Source of the DNA: Caballeronia sp. M1242
GTDB taxonomy: Bacteria > Pseudomonadota > Gammaproteobacteria > Burkholderiales > Burkholderiaceae
Length of the DNA stretch: 64,000 nucleotides
Direction of reading: 5' to 3'
Assembly: GCF_017220215.1 (NCBI RefSeq)
Contig: NZ_CP071131.1
Location: 558,001 to 622,000, forward strand
The notes under the pieces are model-generated. The model saw only the letters and a program-made list of their open reading frames with translations, was not told where the DNA came from and made no database searches. The translations under genes and the position numbers were made by a program. The number at the start of each line of letters is the position of its first letter. The stretch's first letter is position 1. This document shows, in pieces, positions 34,446-43,379 of this stretch.

Positions 34446-35393
34446 TCAGGCGCCTCTGATCGCCTCTATTACCAATTGCGTCGCCGGACCGATCCGCCGG
34501 TTTCTTCGCAAAATCAGCCCGTACGGCGCGAGCCTTCCACGCAGCGGCGTCGACAGCGACGCAATGGTGTTGAGCGCCGAATAATAGTCGGCAACGGACG
34601 CCGGCAACACCGCCAGCATGTCCGAGTCGCGCAGCAGCGACAGCGTCGTGAGAATCGATGACGTTTCGACCGTGCTCGCCGGTGGGCTGACCCGTGATTC
34701 CCTGAACGTCTGGTCTATTATCTCGCGCATCGGACTCGGATGCGGCTGCACGATCCACGCGAACTTCGCAAGCTCGAGCAGCTTCGGCCGACCGGGCAGG
34801 GCGAGGGCGGGATGATCGGGCCGCGCCACGATGGAAAGCGCCTCTTCGGACAGCGTCTCGAAGGTCAAGTCCTGCGCCGGATAGCCATAGGGTATGCGGC
34901 CCACGACGATATCTAGTTGATCCTGCTGCAAGGCTTGCACGAGCACATCGCTGGTATCGATCTGCACGCCGATCTGCAAGCGAGGATGCGCTTCCTTCAA
35001 CTGCACGATCACGCGAGTGAGCAGGTCCGGCGCAGGGGCCATGACTGCCCCGATGCGTACCTTGCCGATATCGCCCGCCTCGATAGCCGCCAGTTCCTCG
35101 CGCAATTTATCGAGATCCTCGAACACGACGCGCGCATAGCGCATGACTGCTTCGCCGTAGATCGTCGGTTCCATGCCGCGCGCATGCCGCACGAAGAGCG
35201 ACACGCCGATGGTGTCTTCCAGTTCCTTGAGTGCCTTGGTTGCCGCGGGCTGCGTCATCGCGAGTTCGTCGGCCGCGCTGCGTAGCGATTCCGTCTCCGA
35301 GAGCGCGGTCATCAATTGCAGATGACGCAGGCGAAGTCTCTTTCGAATGGTCGATGCGGGCGCAATCATCTCTACGGAGTAACCCTCGGTCAT
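34446..35393 (-). CDS. LysR-family transcriptional regulator
   Basis: The 315-residue protein has an N-terminal winged helix-turn-helix ([20 protein letters not shown] and [20 protein letters not shown], residues about 20-62) and a C-terminal effector domain ([20 protein letters not shown]). The [13 protein letters not shown] helix resembles GbpR/CbbR-like sugar or aromatic regulators. It diverges from the enolase-superfamily dehydratase gene by 133 nt, the normal layout for a LysR protein controlling its neighbour. The ATG at 35393 is used; an internal ATG ten codons in is possible. Confidence 0.9.
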   Translation of the reverse strand: MTEGYSVEMIAPASTIRKRLRLRHLQLMTALSETESLRSAADELAMTQPAATKALKELEDTIGVSLFVRHARGMEPTIYGEAVMRYARVVFEDLDKLREELAAIEAGDIGKVRIGAVMAPAPDLLTRVIVQLKEAHPRLQIGVQIDTSDVLVQALQQDQLDIVVGRIPYGYPAQDLTFETLSEEALSIVARPDHPALALPGRPKLLELAKFAWIVQPHPSPMREIIDQTFRESRVSPPASTVETSSILTTLSLLRDSDMLAVLPASVADYYSALNTIASLSTPLRGRLAPYGLILRRNRRIGPATQLVIEAIRGA

Positions 35394-35410
35394 AACCACA
35401 GGAAATAGCC

Positions 35411-35427
35411 TGATTCTGAATATTCAA
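35411..35427. promoter_or_regulatory. Candidate LysR operator
   Basis: An AT-rich imperfect palindrome around GAATATTC (35418-35425), containing a T-N11-A arrangement, lies in the 133-nt gap between the divergent LysR and dehydratase genes. This is the expected place for the regulator's binding site. Confidence 0.3.
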
Positions 35428-35526
35428 TGGTCAGTTATCGCGGAGTTTCGCACACTAGCGTTACCCGACATAGCCGCGCAAACCCTCGCATGCGACGGCG
35501 CAATCAATCGAATGGAGACAGGGCAT

Positions 35527-36702
35527 ATGAAGATCAAGCACGTTCGCGCACGCGTTTTCGAATGGAAAGGCAAGGTCGTGCCGCCGCAAGCGCACTTCTG
35601 TACGAATGCCGTGGATATTCTCTACGAACGCGGCGATGCAATGGGCTCGTTCCGCTTCCACGGCTGGCTCGTCGTCGAGATCGAATGCGACGATGGCACG
35701 GTCGGCATTGGCAACTGCGCGCTCGCCCCGCGCGTGGCGAAGCAAATCGTCGATGAATACCTCGCGCCTATCGCTATCGGCGAAGATCCCTTCGATAACG
35801 AGTACATCTGGCAGAAGATGTATCGCCGCACGCTCGCATGGGGCCGCAAAGGGATCGGCATGGCGGCGATCTCGGCGATGGATATCGCCATCTGGGACAT
35901 CATGGGCAAGGCGGCGAAGAAGCCGGTGTTCAAGCTGCTCGGCGGCCGGACCAAAGAGAAGATCTGGTGCTATGCGTCGAAGCTCTATAACAACGATAAC
36001 CGCGACGCCTTCCTCGCCGAAGCCCAAGGCTACCTGGATCAAGGCTTCACCGCGATGAAGATGCGCTTCGGCTATGGTCCCAAGGACGGCCCGAAGGGCA
36101 TGGCGAAAAACATCGAACAAGTACGCTTGCTGCGCGAACTGATCGGCGATGATGTAGACCTGATGGTCGAGTGCTACATGGGATGGACGCTCGAATATGC
36201 GCGGCGCATGCTGCCGCGACTCGCCGAATTCAATCCGCGCTGGCTCGAAGAACCAGTCATCGGCGACGATATCGAGGGCTATCAGGAACTGAAGAAGATG
36301 AACATCGTGCCGATCTCCGGCGGCGAGCACGAGTTCACCGTGTATGGGTTCAAGGACCTGCTCGAACGCCGCGCAGTCGATGTCATTCAATACGACACGA
36401 ACCGCGTAGGGGGCATCACGGCGGCGCGCAAGATCAATGCGATGGCCGAAGCGTGGTCGGTGCCGGTCATACCGCACGCGGGTCAGATGCACAACTATCA
36501 TCTCACCATGGCATCGACCGCCAGCCCTATGTCCGAGTTCTTCCCGGTATTCGACGTGGAAGTGGGCAACGAACTCTTCTATTACATCTTCGACGGCGAA
36601 CCGCAACCTGAGAACGGCTATTTGCAACTATCCGATGACACGCCGGGCCTCGGCCTCACGCTGTCGGACAAACATTTGAGCGACTTCGACATCATCGAAT
36701 GA
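35527..36702 (+). CDS. Enolase-superfamily dehydratase, L-rhamnonate dehydratase-like
   Basis: The 391-residue protein shows enolase-superfamily barrel motifs: acidic metal ligands in LMVECYMGW (near residue 218), RWLEEPV (near 244) and ISGGEHEFT (near 270), and a histidine-rich catalytic segment [11 protein letters not shown] (near 320). The order and SGEHEFTxxxF pattern resemble the rhamnonate dehydratase branch. It would dehydrate an acid sugar to a 2-keto-3-deoxy acid. The ribosome binding site ggagacaggg lies just before the ATG at 35527, making it better than the ATG at 35512. A PdxA-like gene follows. The true substrate is uncertain. Confidence 0.88.
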   Translation: MKIKHVRARVFEWKGKVVPPQAHFCTNAVDILYERGDAMGSFRFHGWLVVEIECDDGTVGIGNCALAPRVAKQIVDEYLAPIAIGEDPFDNEYIWQKMYRRTLAWGRKGIGMAAISAMDIAIWDIMGKAAKKPVFKLLGGRTKEKIWCYASKLYNNDNRDAFLAEAQGYLDQGFTAMKMRFGYGPKDGPKGMAKNIEQVRLLRELIGDDVDLMVECYMGWTLEYARRMLPRLAEFNPRWLEEPVIGDDIEGYQELKKMNIVPISGGEHEFTVYGFKDLLERRAVDVIQYDTNRVGGITAARKINAMAEAWSVPVIPHAGQMHNYHLTMASTASPMSEFFPVFDVEVGNELFYYIFDGEPQPENGYLQLSDDTPGLGLTLSDKHLSDFDIIE

Positions 36703-36891
36703 AGCGGGCAACACAACGGCCGTCGAAAGCATGAGGAGCGTCCGCTGCCGGATACTGGACATGTCGTCCACCCGGCGCGTGCTTGACTTGCGCGAGCAGC
36801 GTGGCACTCATACAGCATGGGCGCTGATATATAACTTCCTATCGCTGGCGTTCGATCCGCACCGCACGCGCTAACACATGAAGGGCTAACA

Positions 36892-37893
36892 ATGAAACCT
36901 CGCATTGCAGTGTTGCTTGGCGACCCCGCCGGCATCGGTCCCGAACTCATCGCGCGTCTGATCGCGCGGCCGGAGAACCGCGCCCGCGCCGATCTACTCA
37001 TCGTCGGCGACAAGCGCGAGCTCGAAAAAGGCATGGCGATCGCGCAACAACGCTTCGAATACGTGGTGGTCGAGAACGAAGCCGATGCCGAACGCGATAG
37101 CGATACACCGTCGCTCATCGATTTCCGCCTTACCGATGATGCTCCCTACGAGCGCGCCCTGTCCACAGAACGAGGCGGACGGTACAGCCTCGAAGCGTTC
37201 AAGAAGGCGCTCGCGATGACGCAAGCCAACGTTACGAACGCCATGTTGTTCGCGCCCGTCAACAAGACCTCGTTGCACATGGCGGGCATGGAAACGAACG
37301 ACGAGATGGAATGGTTCGCGCGTCAACTCGATTACAGCGGCGCCTTCTGCGAATTCAACGTGCTCGATGAACTGTGGACGTCGCGCGTCACGTCGCATAT
37401 CGCGTTGAAGGACGTCAGCGAAAGGCTCTCCGAACAGCGTATCGTCGGGGCGGTGCAATTGATTCACGATGGACTCGAGCGCGCGGGCGTCGCATCGCCG
37501 CGCATCGCGGTATGCGGCTTCAATCCGCATAACGGCGACAACGGCGCATTCGGACGCGAAGAAATCGATGTGATCGCGCCCGCTGTCGATAAAGCGCGCT
37601 CGCTCGGCTACGACGCACGAGGCCCGTTCCCGGCCGATACCATTTTCGTGCGCGCACGCGACCAAAGAGCCTTCGACGGCGTGGTGACCATGTATCACGA
37701 TCAAGGCCAGATCGCGATGAAACTCATGGGTTTCTGGCGCGGCGTCACGGTGCATGGCGGCTTGCCCGTGCCGATCACGACACCCGCGCATGGCACCGCG
37801 TTCGACATTCACGGTCAGGGCCGTGCGGACGTCGGCGCCACGCAGAAGGCGTTCGATATCGCGTTGAGCATGGCGCAGGCGCGGCTCGCCTGA
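36892..37893 (+). CDS. PdxA-family 4-hydroxythreonine-4-phosphate dehydrogenase-like protein
   Basis: The 333-residue protein has PdxA features: LLGDPAGIGPELIARL at the N-terminus, a metal-binding His in VTSHIALKDV, the ICGFNPHNGD-type loop (VCGFNPHNGDNGAFGREE) and VTMYHDQGQIAMKLMGF with another metal His. PdxA oxidises 4-phosphohydroxy-threonine in vitamin B6 synthesis, but second copies next to sugar-acid genes act on 4-phospho-erythronate or threonate-type intermediates. Given the dehydratase and ACS transporter beside it, a catabolic PdxA2-like role is more likely. No DUF1537 kinase partner is present here. Confidence 0.88.
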   Translation: MKPRIAVLLGDPAGIGPELIARLIARPENRARADLLIVGDKRELEKGMAIAQQRFEYVVVENEADAERDSDTPSLIDFRLTDDAPYERALSTERGGRYSLEAFKKALAMTQANVTNAMLFAPVNKTSLHMAGMETNDEMEWFARQLDYSGAFCEFNVLDELWTSRVTSHIALKDVSERLSEQRIVGAVQLIHDGLERAGVASPRIAVCGFNPHNGDNGAFGREEIDVIAPAVDKARSLGYDARGPFPADTIFVRARDQRAFDGVVTMYHDQGQIAMKLMGFWRGVTVHGGLPVPITTPAHGTAFDIHGQGRADVGATQKAFDIALSMAQARLA

Positions 37894-38087
37894 TCGCCAT
37901 GATGCGAGAGCACGTGGAGGCGTTGCGCGAGCGCTTCCTGCGGAGCGAGAACGATGACGACCTTCCTATCGTGGAGGCGCATCGCCATATTCGGGACTTC
38001 TGGCGCAACCCTCATCGTGTCGTTACGAGCCGCCCGGCGTGCAGCCGCGTCCTGGCCGGGCGTCACGAGGGCAAGGGATGGGCGCCG

Positions 38088-39467
38088 TCACTCCGCAAGT
38101 CCGGCGCCCGTCGCGGACGCGGGACGGGCGGGCGCCGCCGGCGCGTCGTGTGTCGCGCGGCGCATGAGGGGCGCGAGCCACGCGGCGCCGATTGCCGCGA
38201 CGAGCAGCACGCCCGCCATCAGCGTGAGCATCGCGGATGCGCTCCAGTGCAGGCCGAGCAGGAAGCCGCCCGCCATCGATCCGACCACGGAGCCGATGCG
38301 CCCGACGCCGAGCGCCCAGCTCATGCCGGTGGCGCGGCTCGACGTCCGATAGAACGACGACGTGACCACATGCGCGCCGGTCTGCGCGCCGCCGGTGCCG
38401 ACGCCGATAGCGAACATCAGCGGCAACAGCACGGCGGCCGATGTGCCCGCGTGCGCGGCCAGAACAAGCGCCAGCACGCCCACGAGAAACGAGGCCGCCA
38501 GCACGCGACACGGGCTCGTGCGATCCATCACATAACCGATGCCGATCGAGCCGAGCGCGCCGCCGAGCTGGAAGGTCGAGGTGAAGGCCGATGCGCGCAT
38601 GATCGACAGGCCGTGACCGAGCAGCAGCGTCGGCAGCCAGCTGTTCAGAAACAGCAGCACGAGAAGGTTGGCGAAATAGACGAGCCAGATGAGTGCCGTG
38701 CCTGCTCGCACGCCCGGCGCGACCAGTTCGGCGACGGGAAAGCGCCGGCGCGCGTCCGCATGCGCGGCAAGATCGACGGCGGTGATATCGGACGAAGGAA
38801 AGAGCCGGGCGGCGATGCGCGCGATGCGCGCGCCGGCATCGCGCCGCAGCGACAGAAATCGCAGCGACTCGGGCAAGCCGATCGCGAGCACAGGCGCGAA
38901 CAGCAATGGCAGCAAGCCGCCGGTGACGAATACCGCGCGCCAGCCGAAGTCCGAGACGATCCATGCGGCCAGCAGGCCGCTCGCGGCTGCCCCGGCCGTG
39001 AACCCGCAGAACATCGTCGTGACCATGAGCGAGCGATGGCGCCGTGGGCAGAACTCGGATGTAAGCGTGATCGCGCAGGGCATCGTCGCGCCGAGACCCA
39101 GCCCGGCGCACAGGCGCAACGCGACGATGACCGGCAGCGATGTGGCGAGCGAAGCGGCGAAGGTCAGCAAGCCGAACGAGGCGACGCTCGCCACGAGAAT
39201 CGACTTGCGGCCGAACCGGTCAGCGAGAGGACCGATCAGCATGGCGCCGACCATCAGCCCGATGACGCCCGAGCCGAACAACGGCGCGAGCTGCGCCGGC
39301 GCAAGCCTCAAGTCGGCGCGGATGGCGGGCGCGACATACCCGATCATGATCGAATCGAAACCGTCGAGCAGCACCGCGACGAAGCAGAGCACGCCGATCA
39401 GCACCTGCGTGCGCGAGAGCGGCTGCGAATCGACGAATTCCTCCAGGGTCAGGCGGGCTTGCGCCAT
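38088..39467 (-). CDS. AAHS-family MFS transporter (aromatic acid:H+ symporter)
   Basis: The 459-residue membrane protein has twelve hydrophobic segments and AAHS marks: FVAVLLDGFDSIMIGYVAPA in the first segment (DGFD), the A motif GPLADRFGRKSIL, and GLGLGATMPCAITLTSEFCP. PcaK, BenK and VanK-type members import aromatic acids with protons, and this close match suggests a similar ligand. It lies 70 nt downstream of the class II aldolase-fold gene on the same strand, so the two are probably one transcript. The long + strand frame over it is a GC-bias shadow. Confidence 0.9.
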   Translation of the reverse strand: MAQARLTLEEFVDSQPLSRTQVLIGVLCFVAVLLDGFDSIMIGYVAPAIRADLRLAPAQLAPLFGSGVIGLMVGAMLIGPLADRFGRKSILVASVASFGLLTFAASLATSLPVIVALRLCAGLGLGATMPCAITLTSEFCPRRHRSLMVTTMFCGFTAGAAASGLLAAWIVSDFGWRAVFVTGGLLPLLFAPVLAIGLPESLRFLSLRRDAGARIARIAARLFPSSDITAVDLAAHADARRRFPVAELVAPGVRAGTALIWLVYFANLLVLLFLNSWLPTLLLGHGLSIMRASAFTSTFQLGGALGSIGIGYVMDRTSPCRVLAASFLVGVLALVLAAHAGTSAAVLLPLMFAIGVGTGGAQTGAHVVTSSFYRTSSRATGMSWALGVGRIGSVVGSMAGGFLLGLHWSASAMLTLMAGVLLVAAIGAAWLAPLMRRATHDAPAAPARPASATGAGLAE

Positions 39468-39537
39468 GATGTGTCTCCAGGTCGGATCTTATAGTTGAGG
39501 TGCGTGACCGCGTACCGGGCAATTCAGGTCGTTGTTG

Positions 39538-40290
39538 TCATCGCGGGTCGTCCGCGTAGCGTCGCCATAGCGCCCAGGGCTTGGCGACCGCGCCCATGTT
39601 GGTTTCGTCGGCGAGCCGCGCCTCGGTTTCGTCGAGGTAAGTCACGGGGCCGCCCATCGCGATGGCCTGCTGCTGGATCGCGGCGTTGCGCTCGGTATAG
39701 ATCGCCCGATAGACGGCCCCGGGAAGCGACTCGCTGGTCGCGACATAGCCGTGTCCGCGCATGAGCGCCACGGACGCATCGCCGAGCGACCGCGCGAGCG
39801 CTTCGCCGTGTGCGGGCGCGCGCACGAGCATGTCGGTGCAGCCGAAGCAGGCGTGAATGTCGAACACGGGCGCGCCTTTGCCGAGAAAGCCGGCCATGTG
39901 ATAGACGGGCCGCAAAGGCTGCGTTACCACGCCGAAGGGAATTACAGAAGGCGCATGGCTGTGCACGATCGCCCGCACGTCCGCTCGCGCCCGATAGATT
40001 TCGGCGTGGATCGGTACTTCGAGATACGGCTTGGCGCCGTCGCCTTCCGATATCGAGCCGTCGAGACGCATCGTGATGATGTCGTCGAGTTCCACGAGTT
40101 CGGGCGCGCACGAGCGCGAAATCAGAAACTCCCCTGGGCGATCGGGATGCCGCACGCTCACATGACCGAATGCATCGAGCACGCCGAGATGCGCGAGCAC
40201 GCGGTTCGCCGCCACGAGCTCGCGTTTGAGCGCGAGCAGTTCTGTGCAAGAATCGACCGCTTGAGAACTGGCTGATTGAGTTGTTTCCAT
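39538..40290 (-). CDS. Class II aldolase/adducin-fold protein, probable decarboxylase
   Basis: The 250-residue protein has the class II aldolase zinc site: VRAIVHSHAPSVIPFG near residue 112 and RGHGYVATSES near residue 178, with AFGHVSVRHPDRPGEFLISR near the N-terminus. The LISRSCAPELV segment is typical of family members acting as decarboxylases on aromatic ring-cleavage or dihydroxyphthalate-type acids (HCOMODA decarboxylase, PhtC). Next to an aromatic acid transporter, decarboxylation of an aromatic-derived acid is more likely than sugar aldol cleavage; this is inference. The ATG at 40290 is chosen over one 24 nt upstream. A LysR gene diverges from it. Confidence 0.85.
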   Translation of the reverse strand: METTQSASSQAVDSCTELLALKRELVAANRVLAHLGVLDAFGHVSVRHPDRPGEFLISRSCAPELVELDDIITMRLDGSISEGDGAKPYLEVPIHAEIYRARADVRAIVHSHAPSVIPFGVVTQPLRPVYHMAGFLGKGAPVFDIHACFGCTDMLVRAPAHGEALARSLGDASVALMRGHGYVATSESLPGAVYRAIYTERNAAIQQQAIAMGGPVTYLDETEARLADETNMGAVAKPWALWRRYADDPR

Positions 40291-40420
40291 GACGAATCCG
40301 TTCTTCCGAGACAACCTAGTCTATCGGCGCGGTCCCGCGATGTCACACGAGCATTTCTTGGGCTGATCGCGAATTTTTTTCGTGTCCCGGCCGCCGCCCG
40401 CCATCCATCTGACGACCACG

Positions 40421-41398
40421 ATGCCCACGCCGTTACCGCCGCTGAACGCGCTGAGAGCGTTCGAATCCGCCGCCCGTCATCTCAGCTTTCGCAAGGCTGC
40501 CGAAGAGCTTCACGTGACGCCCGCCGCCATCGGCCATCAAGTCAATTCGCTTGAAACCTACCTCGGCGTCCTTCTCTTCGAACGCACGAAAAAAGGCATC
40601 GTGCTCACTCAGGCGGGCCGGCTGTGGCTGCCGAAACTAAGCGAGAGCTTTCGCACGCTGCGCGAATCGATCGATCTACTCTCGCGCTTCAAGGACAAGG
40701 AAACGCTCACGGTGAGTTGTCCGCCGTCGTTCTCCAACCGCTGGCTGATGCCGCGTCTGCATCGCTTTCTCACGCAGCACAGGGACGTGGATGTGCATGT
40801 CGTCTCGTGGATGCTCGGCTTCGGACATTCGTGGACCGCGCCGGAAACGGAGGCGGATTCCGTGCGCCAGCAACTCGAAGAAGTCGATGTCGTCATCGTG
40901 CTGGGCGACGGCCGCTATGACCCGCTGCACGTGGACGCACTGCTGCCGCTCACGCTCACGCCGCTTCTGCCGCCCGCGCTCGCGGCCACCGTGAGCGTGG
41001 AGCGCCCCGAATCGCTCATGACACTGCCGCTCCTGCACGACGATCGGGGCATCGTTCACGGCGGCCTGTCTTACTGGCGGAAGTGGTCGGAGTTCGTCGG
41101 CATTGAGGTGTCGAACGAATCGCAAGGCCATCATTTCTCGCACGCCATGACGGCGCTCGAAGCCGCCGCGGATGGCATGGGCGTGGTCGTGAGTTCGCCG
41201 GCGCTCGCGCTCAAGGAACTGGAGAGCGGACGGCTCTTGGCGCCCTTTCCCGTGCTGGAAAACTGCGGCGCGTCGTATCACGCGGTCGTCTCCAACATGC
41301 GGCGCGATACGGAAGTGTTCATCGAATGGCTGCGCGCCGAGGCAGAAGCCACAGGGCGAGCTCTGCGGACATTGCGGGAGACTCGAGCGAGGCGTTGA
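40421..41398 (+). CDS. LysR-family regulator, GcvA-like
   Basis: The 325-residue protein begins MPTPLPPLNALRAFESAARH with the helix-turn-helix LSFRKAAEELHVTPAAIGHQ, the GcvA/AmpR-type N-terminus. The effector domain follows (LTVSCPPSFSNRWLMPRLHR, ADGMGVVVSSPALA). It diverges from the class II aldolase-fold gene by about 130 nt and should control that gene and the AAHS transporter. An upstream GTG at 40382 would add 13 residues; the ATG opens the conserved part. Confidence 0.9.
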   Translation: MPTPLPPLNALRAFESAARHLSFRKAAEELHVTPAAIGHQVNSLETYLGVLLFERTKKGIVLTQAGRLWLPKLSESFRTLRESIDLLSRFKDKETLTVSCPPSFSNRWLMPRLHRFLTQHRDVDVHVVSWMLGFGHSWTAPETEADSVRQQLEEVDVVIVLGDGRYDPLHVDALLPLTLTPLLPPALAATVSVERPESLMTLPLLHDDRGIVHGGLSYWRKWSEFVGIEVSNESQGHHFSHAMTALEAAADGMGVVVSSPALALKELESGRLLAPFPVLENCGASYHAVVSNMRRDTEVFIEWLRAEAEATGRALRTLRETRARR

Positions 41399-42060
41399 AA
41401 GGGCGCGCGCGCCAAGCCGGGCGGCGCATCACAATGCCAGTGGCCGACCGGCGCTCGACGGACTTTGGCTTGCTCTTACGCGACATGTTCTCGCCTTTAG
41501 ATGTCGGAGCCTTCGAGGCTCTACACGTGGAACTGACGGACCGTCAACGGTCTGTAAGTATGCGTGCGGGTATGCGCGTTGCCATTTCAAGACCTATGGC
41601 ACAGCGACTTCTGAGCGCATTGCCGCTCTACCAACCGCAGTTCAATACGAAACACCTCACAACGGCATCTGTTTTATTTATCGGCGTCGTTCGTCCGAGA
41701 AGCGCGGACTGCGTCGCTGAATCAGCCGGTCGTCCTCCGAAAGTCTCTTACCGCAAGGCTCCGGCGCTTGCGAGCCTTCATACGCGGGCTTGCTCGATGC
41801 GCCTACGCACTGGTTAACCCGGCCTTTTCCGCCAGCGGCGTCGCAGCCATTTTGTAGCCGGTATCAACTTTCAAGCCGATGACCCTACACGGCATAACGA
41901 TTCGAGAAGGGAGACGCTTCCATGCCTGACGCTTTTGCGCCCTAGCGCCGCCGCGCGGTAGCAGCACCCGCGGAACCACCATCGCAAGCCAACCTCGCCG
42001 CCGTTCTCATGACGCGCGGCACGGACAGGCTTTGCCCAACGTCGTAGCCATCAAGAGAAC
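41399..42060. other. Gene-free region upstream of the porin
   Basis: No convincing gene is seen in these 660 bases; the open frame reaching 41817 continues out of the LysR tail region and lacks a start with a ribosome binding site. A near-perfect 9-bp hairpin at 41536-41555 (ACGGACCGT, CA, ACGGTCTGT) and a short hairpin about 20 nt before it are the only structures. The porin promoter must lie here. Confidence 0.4.
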
Positions 42061-43323
42061 ATGAGGAAATCAAACGTGACACGTCGACTAAAGCAGTTTG
42101 GGGCAGGGATGATTGCAGGAACGGCGGCCATCGCCGCGCCTGTTTTCGCGCAAAGCAGCGTGACGCTGTACGGTATCGTCGACGATTCGATCGTCTATCA
42201 GAACAGCCAGACGAACCTGGCGCGCTCGACAGCGGGCCGCTCGAACGTCAAGATGGCCTCGGGCATCTGGGCGGGCAGCCGCTTCGGCCTGAAGGGCGCG
42301 GAAGATCTCGGCGGCGGCAACAAGGCCATTTTCCAGCTGGAGTCGGGCTTCGATATCAATAGCGGCGGCCAGCAGTTCACCAACGCGATGTTCGGCCGCC
42401 AGGCCTGGGTCGGTCTTACGAACGCGAACTACGGCACGGTGACGTTGGGCCGTCAGTACACCTCGTACTACACGCTGCTTTCGCCGTATAGCCCGACGAA
42501 CTGGCTGACCGGCTACTTCGGCGCGCACCCCGGCGATATCGACAACATGGACACCATCTACCGGGCCAACAACTCGGTCGTGTACACGTCGCCGAAGCTG
42601 TACGGCTTCACGGTGAGCGGCTCCTACTCGTTCGCGGGCGTGCCGGGCAGCGTCTACCAAGGCTCGGCATGGTCGGCGGCAGTGCAGTACGCGCAAGGTC
42701 CGGTCGGGATGACGGTCGCGTTCGAGCGCTTCAACAATGCGGCCAACGGCGGCGGCATCTATAGCGGCAGTTCGGCTGTCGTCAACAACACCGCGGCCAC
42801 CGACGGCACCGGCCAGCCGGGCGTCTCGGCGCTCACCGCAGGCTATCAGCGCGCGCAGGCGCAGAACCGCTTCGCCGTCGCGGGCGGCTACGCGTTCAAC
42901 AGCGCGTGGGACATCTCGGTGACGTACTCGAACGTGCAGTACATCCCGGGCGTCAACTCGCTGTTCACGGATGAAGCCATCTTCAACACGGCGGGCACGG
43001 TGCTGCACTGGAAGGCATCGTCGGCATGGGACTTCGCCGCCGGCTACAGCTACACGTGGACGAGCAAGGCCAACGGCATCACGAACGCGGCGACGTATCA
43101 CCAGTTCAACCTGTCGCAGTACTACGCGCTCTCGAAGCGCACGGGCTTCTACGCGCTCGAAGCGTTCCAGCGCGCGAACGGCAATACGCTCTCGGCGCCG
43201 ACGGGCAACACGGCGGGTCATCAAGTCGCGGCGAACGCGACGCTCGGCGACGGTTTCCAGAACACGCCGTCGGCGACGCGCAATATGTTCGGCGCGGGCG
43301 TGGGTATCATCCACCGGTTCTGA
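42061..43323 (+). CDS. Gram-negative porin (Porin_4, Burkholderia type)
   Basis: The 420-residue protein has a signal peptide ending AAPVFA, then the canonical mature start QSSVTLYGIVDDSIVYQN. The eyelet-loop PxxxG-like pattern FGRQAWVGL and the terminal strand AGVGIIHRF with final Phe are those of trimeric betaproteobacterial porins. It allows passive uptake through the outer membrane. The tannase-like gene starts 56 nt downstream with no terminator between, so the pair is probably one unit serving uptake and breakdown of aromatic esters. Confidence 0.93.
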   Translation: MRKSNVTRRLKQFGAGMIAGTAAIAAPVFAQSSVTLYGIVDDSIVYQNSQTNLARSTAGRSNVKMASGIWAGSRFGLKGAEDLGGGNKAIFQLESGFDINSGGQQFTNAMFGRQAWVGLTNANYGTVTLGRQYTSYYTLLSPYSPTNWLTGYFGAHPGDIDNMDTIYRANNSVVYTSPKLYGFTVSGSYSFAGVPGSVYQGSAWSAAVQYAQGPVGMTVAFERFNNAANGGGIYSGSSAVVNNTAATDGTGQPGVSALTAGYQRAQAQNRFAVAGGYAFNSAWDISVTYSNVQYIPGVNSLFTDEAIFNTAGTVLHWKASSAWDFAAGYSYTWTSKANGITNAATYHQFNLSQYYALSKRTGFYALEAFQRANGNTLSAPTGNTAGHQVAANATLGDGFQNTPSATRNMFGAGVGIIHRF

Positions 43324-43379
43324 CGTAGCGGCCGAATGGATACGATGATTCGTACAACGAACGTAGCATGGAGATCATC

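Noticed and set aside
37899-39494. Open frame of 531 codons on the + strand
   Set aside because: It is antisense to the AAHS transporter and has charged low-complexity composition; the reverse strand holds a clear twelve-segment transporter.
41326-41817. 163-codon + strand frame overlapping the LysR 3' end
   Set aside because: No ribosome binding site, no recognisable domain, and its start lies inside the LysR gene.
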